A stretch of 64,000 bases of DNA from a virus: the IMG/VR virus record IMGVR_UViG_3300027833_000013, positions 105,460 through 169,459 of that record, one strand, 5' to 3'. The notes beneath the pieces are model-generated. The model made no database searches. It was not told the origin of the DNA and saw nothing but the letters and a program-made list of their open reading frames with translations. Shown one piece after another: positions 10,093 to 19,647 of the stretch (the stretch's first letter is position 1; every line of letters starts with the position of its first letter). Made by a program: the position numbers and the translations under genes.

Positions 10093-10989
10093 ATGGCGGT
10101 AGGCGACTTAATTACAGCGGCACGATATAATAACGCACAAGCGCGGGTGGCTGCGATTATGGGAGTTGGTGCCACTACTGAAGGATACGGACAAACGTTA
10201 GAAAGTTCTCAAGTTAGTACTGCATTAACAGTAACAGCAGAACATATTAATGATTTGTATACTGATATTATTAGCGGCAGAATACACCAAACTGGTGCTA
10301 CTCCTAACAGTATAACACAAATTGTTGTAGGCAATACTATTGCTGATGCAACTAGTGATGATCCAGACGGAACTGCCAAAGGCTTCCAAGATTACGAAGA
10401 CTTAATAGCAATACTTGAAGCATCGCCAGGTAGATTTGCACTAAGTGCATCACAATCGACTAGCGGAACTGGTGTTACTAGTTCTAGAACAGCACAGTGG
10501 AACACAGATGTGTCGACTGTTGTGCGTGTTGATTTTTCATCATCGGATGCACGTAGAAATTATTTTAATGCCGGTAGCACAATTAAGTTTGAAGCATCAT
10601 TAACAAGTCAAAGCGGATCAAAATCTAACGATTGGGCAAGTATGTTAACTAATATGGGCACAATTGCAATGGGGTATACTGCTACTACTACAACTGGTAC
10701 AGGAACAACTAGTTCAATTGGCAATTTTGATCTAACTGGAACTAATCAAGTAATATTCCGTAAGCCAGGAACAGGTGTTTACTCTGCAAACGATTATTAT
10801 GTTTATGCAAAAGCAAACTCAGCTACACAATTAGAATTTACAATACTATTCCAAGAAGAAGCGGCAGGTAATCCAAATATCGACGAACAAGTAAACGGTA
10901 CACTAACTAGTACAGTTAAGTTTACTCGAGCAAGTGGATCATATGTTACTACACCAGCACCGAGCTTTGTTACTGTAACTTCACTTTAA
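10093..10989 (+). CDS. Virion structural protein, cyanophage/pelagiphage type
   Basis: A protein of 298 residues starting MAVGDLITAARYN, with 'YNNAQARVAAIMG' near the N-terminus. It is rich in Thr, Ser, Gly and Ala, has low Cys content, and ends in beta-type 'TLTSTVKFTRASGSYV'. Proteins beginning this way are found by recall next to tail-fibre genes in T4-like marine phages. It is the last structural gene before the accessory island and has its own late-promoter-like box and a good ribosome site (AAGGAAG). Its exact location in the particle is not known. Confidence 0.65.
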   Translation: MAVGDLITAARYNNAQARVAAIMGVGATTEGYGQTLESSQVSTALTVTAEHINDLYTDIISGRIHQTGATPNSITQIVVGNTIADATSDDPDGTAKGFQDYEDLIAILEASPGRFALSASQSTSGTGVTSSRTAQWNTDVSTVVRVDFSSSDARRNYFNAGSTIKFEASLTSQSGSKSNDWASMLTNMGTIAMGYTATTTTGTGTTSSIGNFDLTGTNQVIFRKPGTGVYSANDYYVYAKANSATQLEFTILFQEEAAGNPNIDEQVNGTLTSTVKFTRASGSYVTTPAPSFVTVTSL

Positions 10990-10992
10990 CCA

Positions 10993-11021
10993 TTGACAAC
11001 CTTAACTTTTTAGTATATACT
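10993..11021 (+). promoter_or_regulatory. Near-perfect sigma-70 promoter at the head of the accessory island
   Basis: TTGACA (10993-10998), a 17-nt spacer and TATACT (11016-11021) are seen directly. The predicted start near 11028 leaves an ~18-nt leader with AAGGAG at 11035-11040 before the ATG at 11046. The -10 region is embedded in an imperfect palindrome (about 11019-11030, TACTATACAGTA, 10 of 12 self-complementary positions), which could be an operator. This class of promoter differs from the late boxes before the fibre genes. Confidence 0.72.
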
Positions 11022-11045
11022 ATACAGTATATCTAAGGAGTAACT

Positions 11046-11381
11046 ATGGACGAACGACTAGAAAAAGCATTAGCTGTTAGTAAAGCATTAGAAACACATC
11101 AAAATCAAAAAAATATTCTTCATAAGCAGTATAAAGATAATTTACTCTATTACTTTGATGGACATAAAGTTAGTGTAGACCTTTCTTTAATTAGTTACTG
11201 TACTAATAGAACAGGACCTGTAGTTATTATAGACGATAACAAGACTCCGACACTTATTGATAACGTTGAAGAATTTAATAAAAAAATAACAGCAATGTAC
11301 GACACTGCAACACGTAAATACCTTGTTGAATTTAAAAAGATTAAATCAAAAAGGTCAGTAGAGGAATTAATCGACCTATGA
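11046..11381 (+). CDS. Conserved small phage protein of unknown function
   Basis: A protein of 111 residues, highly charged, starting MDERLEKALAVSKALETHQN. It has the pattern 'YYFDGHKVSVDLSLISY', then 'VVIIDDNKTPTLIDNVEEF', then a Lys-rich C-terminus. By recall a protein of this form (start 'MNDRLEKAL', middle 'VVLIDDND') is conserved in T4-like cyanophages, often near structural genes. It is the first gene after the strong promoter and has AAGGAG six bases before its ATG. It is probably a phage core gene at the island border rather than part of the island chemistry. Confidence 0.6.
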   Translation: MDERLEKALAVSKALETHQNQKNILHKQYKDNLLYYFDGHKVSVDLSLISYCTNRTGPVVIIDDNKTPTLIDNVEEFNKKITAMYDTATRKYLVEFKKIKSKRSVEELIDL

Positions 11382-12226
11382 CTCAAGGCGTATTGTTATT
11401 TGCATATAATTCTAAACATATGGATTATACAAAACAAGCTATATATTGTGCAAAACTTATCAAAGAATACCTTGGTAAGGAAGTTGCACTAGTAACTGAT
11501 AACGAAGAATATATTCAACGTCAATATCCGTTTTATACAAAGTATATAGATCATGTTATTACAACTGGTCATGAGGATAATGTACAAGAGCGTGTGTACA
11601 ATGACGGACTGTATCACAGTGATCGCCAACGTTGGTATAATACTAATAGAAGCTCATGTTTTGAATTGACTCCGTTTGACGAAACACTTGTAATAGATAC
11701 AGATGTTTTAATTTTTAATGACGAATTAAATAGATGCTTTGACTCGACAGAAGATTTTCTAATATCTAAAGATTATAACTTTGTTGATATGAAGCGCGAC
11801 TATTCAGAGTTTAATAAAGTGTCTGATACAACATGTGATATGTTTTGGGCAACTGCATTTTATTTTAAAAAAACTGCATTTACAAATGTATTTTTTGATC
11901 TTATCGAACACATTAAAGAAAATTGGCATTTCTATAGACTAGTATATGAAGTTGTAGAAGTTAAGTTTAGAAACGATTATGCATTTAGCATAGCAATACA
12001 TATGCTTCGAGGCATGAAAGACGCAACTTGGCCATCCCGTGTTCCTGCAAGCATTTGGATTACTGTAGATAAAGACATACTACATTCAATAAACGATACT
12101 AAATTAACCGTGTTATTACACAAAGAATACGACTATCAAGCAAGTGCAATTTGTGATGCTAATGTACACGTAATGAATAAGTTTTCATTAGAACGTTGCA
12201 TTGACAAGGTATTTGAAAATGAGTAA
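11378..12226 (+). CDS. GT-A-like glycosyltransferase
   Basis: A protein of 282 residues. The N-terminus 'GVLLFAYNSKHMDYTKQA' and 'VALVTDN' form a nucleotide-sugar-type fold, followed by 'ETLVIDTDVLIF' (near residues 102-113), a DxD-type metal/sugar-nucleotide site. The following gene has the same layout. It overlaps its upstream neighbour by 4 nt (ATGA). In T4-like marine phages such genes lie near tail fibres and are thought to decorate virion proteins or modify host glycans. Donor and acceptor are unknown. Confidence 0.6.
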   Translation: MTQGVLLFAYNSKHMDYTKQAIYCAKLIKEYLGKEVALVTDNEEYIQRQYPFYTKYIDHVITTGHEDNVQERVYNDGLYHSDRQRWYNTNRSSCFELTPFDETLVIDTDVLIFNDELNRCFDSTEDFLISKDYNFVDMKRDYSEFNKVSDTTCDMFWATAFYFKKTAFTNVFFDLIEHIKENWHFYRLVYEVVEVKFRNDYAFSIAIHMLRGMKDATWPSRVPASIWITVDKDILHSINDTKLTVLLHKEYDYQASAICDANVHVMNKFSLERCIDKVFENE

Positions 12227-13058
12227 CGGTGTATGTTTACTAGCACAAAATAACGATACTACTGATTATATTAGACAAGCCTACGCACTTGCATTAAGCA
12301 TTATTGCAAAGTCTCCTAAACAAAAAGTAAGCCTTATTACTAATGACAGTGTGCGTGACAAATACAGAAAAGTATTTGATCAAATCATTCCTATTCCTTG
12401 GGACGATAGTGCAACTAAAAGTAACTGGAAAATTGAAAATAGATGGAAAGTTTATCATGCAACACCTTACAGAAATACTATAGTATTTGATGTTGACATG
12501 CTAGTATTAGAGGATTTAGACATATACTGGAATCAGTTACAAAAAAATAATGTTGATCACGATATACTTTTTACTACGCAAGTGGTCAATTATAGGAACG
12601 AGCCTGTAACAAGTAGGTATTATAGAAAAACATTTGATGCAAACAACTTGCCTAATTTATATTCAGGAATGTATTACTTTAAAAAAGCAGAAACTACAAA
12701 ACAATTTTTTGGCTTGCTAAAAACTGTTATGTGGAATTGGGGCGACTTTTACAAGATCAGTCTAAGTAAAATACCTCAAGAATGGTGTAGCTTTGATGTG
12801 TGTACTGCAATAACTGCAAAGTTATTAGATAGGACATACACTATCGGAGACAACAATAATATTCTTGAGTTTACCCATATGAAATCGAGATTACAGAATG
12901 TTGATATTGATGATAAATGGACTAAGTCTCTTTTTGTAGATTTTAATAAAGATCTTAATTTAATAGTTGGCGGAATTAAGCAGTCAGGAATATTTCATTA
13001 TGTTGAAGATGAATTCTTAACAGACGAAATAGTTAGTATACTAGAGGAAGCAATATGA
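12219..13058 (+). CDS. GT-A-like glycosyltransferase, second copy
   Basis: A protein of 279 residues starting MSNGVCLLAQNNDTTDYI. I chose the ATG at 12219, which overlaps the previous stop by 8 nt, over an upstream TTG at 12201. 'VSLITNDSVRDKYRKVFD' and 'NTIVFDVDMLVLEDLDIYWN' repeat the layout of the preceding gene; the DVD acts as the DxD-type site. 'LYSGMYYFKKA' and 'WCSFDVCTAI' lie where acceptor-side residues usually are. The two are probably an old duplication. Function is inferred from fold-like motifs only. Confidence 0.58.
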   Translation: MSNGVCLLAQNNDTTDYIRQAYALALSIIAKSPKQKVSLITNDSVRDKYRKVFDQIIPIPWDDSATKSNWKIENRWKVYHATPYRNTIVFDVDMLVLEDLDIYWNQLQKNNVDHDILFTTQVVNYRNEPVTSRYYRKTFDANNLPNLYSGMYYFKKAETTKQFFGLLKTVMWNWGDFYKISLSKIPQEWCSFDVCTAITAKLLDRTYTIGDNNNILEFTHMKSRLQNVDIDDKWTKSLFVDFNKDLNLIVGGIKQSGIFHYVEDEFLTDEIVSILEEAI

Positions 13059-13681
13059 GTTACTATGCGTATTACAATGAAAAATGCGAAGTTACACAGA
13101 TATCTAATGAGCCAGATCTGTCTACGAACGACATGTATATTTTAATTGATGAAGAAATGTTTATTGCATTTGCTAATGAAAAAATTAATTATATCAATTA
13201 TAAAGTTATAAGCGGAAAGTTAACACTTAAAGCAGAAATTGAATTAGAAAAATATACTGACTCAAGAATCCCAATTGAACTTACTGATACATTAATAGAA
13301 AACTGCATGGTAGTAACACAAGATAAAAAAAATAAACATTGGTTTGCACAGTGTTATCTTAGTAGTGATGTTATAGAAAACTTTCTACTTATGCCAAAAG
13401 AACAAATTGAAAAAAAGATATTTACATTTTATGTAACAGCAAAAGACAACAGATTTATTTTACTTGATACAATAAAAATACCTGCAAAGTTTGTCCTCAC
13501 AAAGAATGAAGGATGGCACACTGAAGCAACTAGTGCAGATACTGGAGATGTGGTTGAAGTATTTACTGCACCGGCGTATACTATACCTAATATAGACAAA
13601 GAAATAGTAACTCAGGATGTTAGATTACTCGTCAGAAGAGACTTTTTAACCTATCATCATAAAGTAGGAGAACTTACATGA
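13055..13681 (+). CDS. Unknown phage protein
   Basis: A protein of 208 residues starting MSYYAYYNEKCEVTQIS. It is acidic, with a possible N-terminal beta-rich half ('YKVISGKLTLKAEIELEKY') and 'HWFAQCYLS' in the middle. I do not recognise it and see no catalytic motif, signal peptide or membrane segment. It overlaps both neighbours by 4 nt, both glycosyltransferase-like, so it is probably co-translated with them; a role as accessory or acceptor protein is possible but unsupported. Confidence 0.5.
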   Translation: MSYYAYYNEKCEVTQISNEPDLSTNDMYILIDEEMFIAFANEKINYINYKVISGKLTLKAEIELEKYTDSRIPIELTDTLIENCMVVTQDKKNKHWFAQCYLSSDVIENFLLMPKEQIEKKIFTFYVTAKDNRFILLDTIKIPAKFVLTKNEGWHTEATSADTGDVVEVFTAPAYTIPNIDKEIVTQDVRLLVRRDFLTYHHKVGELT

Positions 13682-14598
13682 AAATTATAGATTATGATAT
13701 TATATACTTGTCATACGACGAGCCAAACGCAGAAAAAAACTATGCAGACCTATTAAGTAAAGTGCCTTGGGCAAAACGGGTGCATGGTGTAGAAGGCAGT
13801 GATGCCGCACACAAAGCATGTGCAAACCTAAGTGAAACAGATCGTTTTATTACAGTAGATGGCGACAACATTATTAATGCAGAGTTTTTAGGACAAGAAC
13901 TTGACTTTGATGATCATGCAGATTTAGAACACAGTGTAATTAGTTGGTGCGGCAGGAATATAATTAACGGATTAATGTACGGCAATGGTGGATTAAAATG
14001 TTGGCCAAAGCAGTATGTGTTAGATATGAAAACACATGAAAACGCAGAAGCAGACAACCCGCATGCACAAGTTGACTTTTGCTGGGATCTAAAATACATA
14101 CAGCAAAACAGTTGGTATAGCGATGTACATAATAATGAAACTGCACTACAAGCATGGAGGGCAGGGTTCCGTGAAGGTGTTAAGATGTCATTAGATCAAG
14201 GAGTGCGACCAACTAAAGAAGCTTTCTTACAAGGCCATTGGAAAAACTTACATAGGTTGTGGGTGTGGTTAATGGCAGGCGCTGATGTAGAAAATGGACT
14301 ATGGGCTATTTATGGTGCTCGAGAAGGATTATATATGACAATGTGTACAGATTGGGATTATGTACAAGTTAGGGATTTTGAATATTTAAACGAGTACTGG
14401 AATAAAACAGTTAGTGTATATATAAATGACGACAACTTGTTAGAATCAATTCAACGGTTAGGCAACAGTCTTATTGATGAATTAGAAATACCCATTGCTA
14501 AGAATCCTTTAGATGCACAACAAAGTAAGTTCTTTAAAGAAGTTTACCAGAATCCGAGTAGGAATGCACGACAACAGTTTGTGATTGATCCTGAATGA
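13678..14598 (+). CDS. GT-A-like glycosyltransferase, paralogue of 20568-21248
   Basis: A protein of 306 residues. It opens 'YDIIYLSYDEPNAEKNYADL' and continues 'WAKRVHGVEG', 'RFITVDGDNII' (a D-G-D site near residue 61) and 'NGLMYGNGGLKCWP'. The gene at 20568 has the same order of blocks ('YDIIFISYNEPEA', 'WAKRVHGVTG', 'WFVDADAIV', 'NGLVYGNGGIKLFP'), which makes this a clear paralogue pair. The fold is GT-A-like. This copy has an extra ~80-residue C-terminal part. It overlaps the first radical SAM gene by 4 nt, so sugar transfer and radical chemistry may be coupled. Confidence 0.6.
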   Translation: MKIIDYDIIYLSYDEPNAEKNYADLLSKVPWAKRVHGVEGSDAAHKACANLSETDRFITVDGDNIINAEFLGQELDFDDHADLEHSVISWCGRNIINGLMYGNGGLKCWPKQYVLDMKTHENAEADNPHAQVDFCWDLKYIQQNSWYSDVHNNETALQAWRAGFREGVKMSLDQGVRPTKEAFLQGHWKNLHRLWVWLMAGADVENGLWAIYGAREGLYMTMCTDWDYVQVRDFEYLNEYWNKTVSVYINDDNLLESIQRLGNSLIDELEIPIAKNPLDAQQSKFFKEVYQNPSRNARQQFVIDPE

Positions 14599-15965
14599 GT
14601 AACGAACAACGTATAGAAGAATTAAAACTAAAAAAAGATCTAATAAATTCTGTTAGTTGTAGTTTCTGTACGGCTAAGTGGTTACAAACAACCCTTATGT
14701 TACAAAATGGATATAACCATAGTTGCCATCACCCGGCACCGCATAAAATTCCATTAGAAGAAATAGAAGCAGATCCCGCAGCCTTGCACAATAGTAAGTT
14801 TAAAAAAGAACAACGTGCTATGATGTTAAAAGGTGACCGCCCTTCGGAATGTGATTACTGTTGGAAGATTGAAGATTTAGACAAAGATTATTTTTCAGAC
14901 AGACATTATAAAACAGCAGACAACTGGGCATGGGACAGATTTGAAGATATTGCTAAAAGCAATCCACAAGATAATGTATATCCTAGTTACTTAGAAGTTA
15001 GTTTTTCAAATGCTTGTAATTTTGCATGTGCTTACTGCTCGCCTGAAATTAGCAGTAAGTGGATGGAAGATATAAAACAAAACGGTGAGTATCCGGACGG
15101 TGCTCATAACTTAGATTATTTAAAGCAAGCTGGAAAATTTCCATATGCAAACAACGAAGACAATCCGTATGTAACAGCATTTTGGAAATGGTTTCCTGAT
15201 GCACTTCCGCATTTAAAAGTTCTACGTATTACAGGCGGCGAACCTACAATGAGTAAAGATACTTGGAAGTTATTAGATTACATAATTAATAATCCACAAC
15301 CTCAATTAGAAATTGCAGTTAATACAAATTTAAATGTTCCAGCAAAGCTAATAGATAAATTAATATACTATAGCGGCGAGCTTGAAGGTAAACTTAAAAA
15401 GTTTGACATATACACAAGTGCTGAAGCAGTTGGTGACCAAAATGATTATGTAAGAGATGGGATGAATTACAAAGTTTGGATGACTAATGTACATCGTATG
15501 TTGTATGAAACTAATAGTACTGTAGCAATAATGACAACTATTAATATTTTAAGTTTGCCTAGCTTTGCTAAATTTATACAAGACGTTATGGAACTTAGAA
15601 AAGATTACAATTTAAATTTTGAACACAATAGAATTCCGTTAAGCATTAACTATCTTAGATGGCCTTTGCATTTACAAACTATACTATTAGATAAAGAACA
15701 ACGTGTAAAGTACGCTAATGAAATTGAGAGTACATGCGAGTCTTGGCTCAAATATTACAGTAAAGAAAAATATGCTAGAATTTACTTAGAAGAATTTGAT
15801 CAAATAAAACGGTTGTGTAACTATCTTAGAAACACAGAACCAGCTATTCAGTATCGTGGTAACTTTTGCAGATATATACATGCATACGATAAGCGTCGAA
15901 ACAAAAACTTTAAAGATACTTTTCCAGAGTACTCAACATTATTAGAGGATTGGCATGCCAGCTAA
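14595..15965 (+). CDS. Radical SAM enzyme with N-terminal twitch/SPASM-like domain (1)
   Basis: A protein of 456 residues. Cysteines at 22, 25, 44, 86 and 89 ('SFCTAKW', 'SCHHPAP', 'CDYCWK') form a SPASM/twitch-like auxiliary Fe-S domain placed before the catalytic domain. The CX3CX2C motif 'CNFACAYC' is at 141-148, and 'RITGGEPTMSKDTW' follows as the SAM-binding GGEP motif. This order agrees with the family NCBI calls twitch-domain radical SAM with N-terminal twitch (by recall). Usual substrates of SPASM/twitch enzymes are peptides or sugars. The next gene is a close paralogue, overlapping by 11 nt. Substrate unknown. Confidence 0.85.
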   Translation: MSNEQRIEELKLKKDLINSVSCSFCTAKWLQTTLMLQNGYNHSCHHPAPHKIPLEEIEADPAALHNSKFKKEQRAMMLKGDRPSECDYCWKIEDLDKDYFSDRHYKTADNWAWDRFEDIAKSNPQDNVYPSYLEVSFSNACNFACAYCSPEISSKWMEDIKQNGEYPDGAHNLDYLKQAGKFPYANNEDNPYVTAFWKWFPDALPHLKVLRITGGEPTMSKDTWKLLDYIINNPQPQLEIAVNTNLNVPAKLIDKLIYYSGELEGKLKKFDIYTSAEAVGDQNDYVRDGMNYKVWMTNVHRMLYETNSTVAIMTTINILSLPSFAKFIQDVMELRKDYNLNFEHNRIPLSINYLRWPLHLQTILLDKEQRVKYANEIESTCESWLKYYSKEKYARIYLEEFDQIKRLCNYLRNTEPAIQYRGNFCRYIHAYDKRRNKNFKDTFPEYSTLLEDWHAS

Positions 15966-17400
15966 AGAAGATGAAACATTGCTACAGTACAGGCAACGTA
16001 TAATAGATCCAAAGAGTACTAGCTTCTGTGGTGCAAAATGGTTTAATGCAACTACTTGGTTAGGTAGTGGCACAACTGCTAGTTGTCACCACCCGCCGGC
16101 ACATCAGATTCCATTAGAAGAAGTAGAAGAAAACTACACAGCAATTCACAACACTAAACATAAGAAAGAGATGCGTAGGCAAATGCAAACGGGCGAACGC
16201 CCTGCAGAGTGCGAGTATTGTTGGAAAATGGAAGATATGAAAAAAGATGCAGTAAGTGATCGCACCTTTAAAACTATTATCTATACTGACGAAGAACTAC
16301 AGGCTGCATATGATGCAGACTGGAATGAAAACACAGGTCTTAAAACGTTTGAAATTGCGTTTGATAGAACTTGTAACTTAGCGTGTTCGTATTGCAATGC
16401 TAGTTTTAGTACTACATGGGCAAAAGATATTAATAAGAATGGTCCTTATGAAAACTTAGTCAGTGATGGCGCAGGTGCGTTTAAACACAATGGTGATTGG
16501 GCCGCTCCGTACGATAATGATGCAGACAATCCTTATATACAGGCATTTTGGAAATGGTGGGATAACGGCCTTGCAGATAGTTTAGATGAACTACGCATTA
16601 CAGGTGGCGAACCACTAATGAGCGGCAACACTTGGAAACTATTTGATTGGTATTCTAAACAGAAATCAGATATGCGATTTGCTATTAACTCGAACTTAAT
16701 TGCAAAAGAAAGCATTATTAATAAGTTGATTGAAAAAGCCCAAGGAATTAAAAAGTTCCACATTTATACTAGCTGTGAAGCAGTTGGTGAACAGGCTGAA
16801 TACATCCGGGACGGGTTAGTTTACGATCAATGGGTAAACAACGTAACACGTATTTTAGATGAAACTGACGTAGAGCTACATTGCATGATGACTATTAATA
16901 GTTTATGCTTGTTTAGTATTACAGAATTTCTTGATCAAATCTATACGCTAAAAGAACGTACAGGAACAAAAACGCCGACAGTAAGTTTAAACTTATTACG
17001 TTTTCCAAGTTTCCAAAGTCCTTTAGCATTGCCAGTACATCTTAAAGATTATTGCTACAATAAACTAAATGATTGGTATAACGTAAACAAGCACAAAGCG
17101 TTATGGCACGAGCATGAAAAAGCAAGCATCGAACGTTTAATAGATTATCTAGTTACTGTAGATGCTCCGCATAGACGCACGAGCAATCCTGTAACACTAT
17201 GGCGCGACTTTAAAACATTTTATCAGCAATATGATGTACGTAGAAATAAAAACATAAACGTGTTTCCAAAAATCCTAACAGATTGGATAGAAAGTATTCC
17301 TGATACAGATGCAAGTATTACAGAACTTGCAGAAAAAGAAGGATGGATATTAAATCCTGATAATAAGAATATTGCCAAAGGACTAGCAACATATGACTAA
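15955..17400 (+). CDS. Radical SAM enzyme with N-terminal twitch/SPASM-like domain (2)
   Basis: A protein of 481 residues and a paralogue of the preceding gene throughout: 'SFCGAKWFNATTW', 'SCHHPPAHQIPLEEVEE', 'CEYCWKMEDM', then 'CNLACSYC' near residue 140 and 'RITGGEPLMSGNTWKLFDW'. It has a longer C-terminus (about residues 440-481). Both copies keep all cysteines, so both are probably active and act on related substrates or on successive sites. It overlaps both neighbours by 8-11 nt. Confidence 0.85.
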   Translation: MPAKEDETLLQYRQRIIDPKSTSFCGAKWFNATTWLGSGTTASCHHPPAHQIPLEEVEENYTAIHNTKHKKEMRRQMQTGERPAECEYCWKMEDMKKDAVSDRTFKTIIYTDEELQAAYDADWNENTGLKTFEIAFDRTCNLACSYCNASFSTTWAKDINKNGPYENLVSDGAGAFKHNGDWAAPYDNDADNPYIQAFWKWWDNGLADSLDELRITGGEPLMSGNTWKLFDWYSKQKSDMRFAINSNLIAKESIINKLIEKAQGIKKFHIYTSCEAVGEQAEYIRDGLVYDQWVNNVTRILDETDVELHCMMTINSLCLFSITEFLDQIYTLKERTGTKTPTVSLNLLRFPSFQSPLALPVHLKDYCYNKLNDWYNVNKHKALWHEHEKASIERLIDYLVTVDAPHRRTSNPVTLWRDFKTFYQQYDVRRNKNINVFPKILTDWIESIPDTDASITELAEKEGWILNPDNKNIAKGLATYD

Positions 17401-18646
17401 AGATAATTTTTGTGTAGCACCGTGGATGCATTTACACGTTATTAACGATGGCCGGGCATTTCCTTGTTGTCAAACACCTTTAGAAGATAAACATGCATAT
17501 GGCAATGTAAGAGAAACTGCAATACATGATATCTTAAACAGTACTAAAGCTAAAGGCATGCGCAAAGATATGTTAACAGGTGTGCCATTACCTTCTAGTT
17601 GTGAGCGATGCACATCTAAAGAAAAGCACGGATTTGGTAGTATGCGCACTGGCATGAATCAAAAGTGGTTACCTCAAGTACAAGACGAAGTAGACGCAAC
17701 TCATGCAGACGGAACAATAGACAATCCTGTAATTAAAAATTGGGATTATAGATTTAGTAACTTTTGTAATCTTGCTTGTCCAACTTGCGGTCCATTGTTC
17801 AGTACACAATGGCATGCTGATTATAAAAAATTATTTCCTGACTATCCAATGACCGAAAAGGCACTAGTTGATCTAAAAGATGCAGATTTATTTTGGAGTG
17901 ATTTTTCAAAATATGCTAACCATGCAAAAGAAATTCATATTGCAGGCGGCGAACCATTTATGATGCCCGAAAATAATAAAGTGTTAACTGCATTAGAACA
18001 AGAAGAAAATTACGATATTGCAATACGATATAGTACAAACTGTACAGTATTAAAGCAAGGAAAAGAAAATATTCTAGACCGATTACAGAAGTTTAGTTAT
18101 ATACATCTTAGTTGTAGTATTGATGCCGCAGGCGATGCTTTCGAATACATTCGATATAAAGGTAAGTGGGACGTTGTTTTAAATAATTTAAAAGAAATTA
18201 GACAAAGTGGCCACAACTATTGGATTCATCCTACAGTAAGTATATTAAATATTTTTAGAATTACAGAGTTGCACGAAGAACTTTGGAACGCAGATATTAT
18301 ACCAGCAAAACGAGTACATTATAATGCCGACGGAACTGGTGCAGAATTTCACATAGAAAACTACTGGGTTGACAGGATGCACTTTAATCCATTATTTGTT
18401 CCTGAATATTATAGTATGACAATAATGCCAGCACACCTTAAAGAGCAGGCCGCCGATAAAATTACAACTTATGGCAAACGACTAGAGAAGGAACATAGTA
18501 TTCCGTTCCATGGCTGGCAAGCCTTAATTGATTTTATGTATCAGGCAGATGACAGTCATTTGTATGATGAATTTTTAAGTAAAACACACAATTTAGATAA
18601 ATTACGTGGCAATGATTTTTATAAAATTAACAAGGAATTTAAATAG
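17393..18646 (+). CDS. Radical SAM enzyme with N-terminal SPASM-like domain (3)
   Basis: A protein of 417 residues. Residues 1-72 read like a complete SPASM domain at the wrong end of the protein: 'FCVAPWMHLHVINDGRAFPC' with Cys 7, 25 and 26, 'YGNVRETAIHDILN', then 'CERC' near 70. The core follows with 'CNLACPTC' near 124-131 and 'HIAGGEPFMM'. 'SCSIDAAGDAFEYIRYKG' is the strand/loop typical of SPASM-family cores. The gene completes a run of three such enzymes; its stop overlaps the next start by 1 nt. Confidence 0.85.
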   Translation: MTKDNFCVAPWMHLHVINDGRAFPCCQTPLEDKHAYGNVRETAIHDILNSTKAKGMRKDMLTGVPLPSSCERCTSKEKHGFGSMRTGMNQKWLPQVQDEVDATHADGTIDNPVIKNWDYRFSNFCNLACPTCGPLFSTQWHADYKKLFPDYPMTEKALVDLKDADLFWSDFSKYANHAKEIHIAGGEPFMMPENNKVLTALEQEENYDIAIRYSTNCTVLKQGKENILDRLQKFSYIHLSCSIDAAGDAFEYIRYKGKWDVVLNNLKEIRQSGHNYWIHPTVSILNIFRITELHEELWNADIIPAKRVHYNADGTGAEFHIENYWVDRMHFNPLFVPEYYSMTIMPAHLKEQAADKITTYGKRLEKEHSIPFHGWQALIDFMYQADDSHLYDEFLSKTHNLDKLRGNDFYKINKEFK

Positions 18647-19647
18647 TGAGTAAAAAAAGTAAGCTAGAAAAGGTATCTCAATCGCAACTAGCAAAGACCA
18701 TAGTAACGAACAAGACAATACAGAAAGATAATTACGACAGTCCTGGTAGCGATTGGGATAATGTTTCCCACTTAGGGGTTGATCATCTAGATACATCAGC
18801 AGTTTCACCTTTTCGAGTTAAATCATTTGATGATCTTAGAAACTATGGCCCGTGGCAACCACTGCACCTATTAAGAAAACGTGCAGGCGAAACTCGTGAG
18901 AATGTATCATTCGATGTGCCCTGGGTACACGAAACTGAAATTCCATATCTTAAAGAACAGCCTTGGAAATATAGAATAAATGAATACGGATTTAGAGACG
19001 AATGGAAATTTAAAACTAAACGTGCAAACATAGGCTACTTTGGATGCAGTATGACATATGGTGAAGGCGTCGATACCCCAGATCTATGGAGTACTCATAT
19101 AACAAATGCGTATAAGTTAACAGGGTTAAACTTTGGTGTAGGCGGCGCCGGTCCTTTGCGTGTAGCAAGAACATTTGCCGCAGTACAGCAAACAATGAAA
19201 TTAAAGTATGCTATAATAATGCTACCACAAATCTCAAGAGTAGAACTATGGCAATACAACAATTATCAGCAACCAAAACAGCATCCTAGATTACATACTA
19301 TAAACTTAATTCCTAATTTTCCACCTAGTCCTACAGATTTTACGGGAGGAGATGACGTGTATAATGATTACTTTAAAGTTATGACAGATGAACAATCAAT
19401 TAGTCAGTGTGTACAAGCGTGTAATTGGATAACTCAAACAGCAAGAGCAAACAAGACTCGGGTACTATTCTGTTCTTGGGATCCGTTTAGTTTATGGGCT
19501 ATGCACAATGCAGGAGTTCCTAATTTGCATAATAAAATGTTTAAAAGGCTAGACTTAGGTAGAGATCAAATGCACCCGGGCCCGGAGTCTAATTTACAAT
19601 TTAGTAAAAGTATAAGAAGGTGGATAGATGCTAACCCTTGGCTTTAG
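18646..19647 (+). CDS. SGNH/GDSL-like hydrolase (1)
   Basis: A protein of 333 residues with a GTG start overlapping the previous stop (TAGTG). After a ~120-residue N-terminal part, 'IGYFGCSMTYGEGVDTPDLW' provides block I (Ser in G-C-S-M-T), 'LNFGVGGAGPLRV' block II with Gly, and 'DQMHPGPESN' near residue 310 the Asp/His pair of block V. SGNH enzymes of this type act as O-acetyl or acyl esterases, or O-acyltransferases, on glycans. No signal peptide or membrane segment is visible, so it probably works in the host cytoplasm. Confidence 0.68.
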   Translation: MSKKSKLEKVSQSQLAKTIVTNKTIQKDNYDSPGSDWDNVSHLGVDHLDTSAVSPFRVKSFDDLRNYGPWQPLHLLRKRAGETRENVSFDVPWVHETEIPYLKEQPWKYRINEYGFRDEWKFKTKRANIGYFGCSMTYGEGVDTPDLWSTHITNAYKLTGLNFGVGGAGPLRVARTFAAVQQTMKLKYAIIMLPQISRVELWQYNNYQQPKQHPRLHTINLIPNFPPSPTDFTGGDDVYNDYFKVMTDEQSISQCVQACNWITQTARANKTRVLFCSWDPFSLWAMHNAGVPNLHNKMFKRLDLGRDQMHPGPESNLQFSKSIRRWIDANPWL

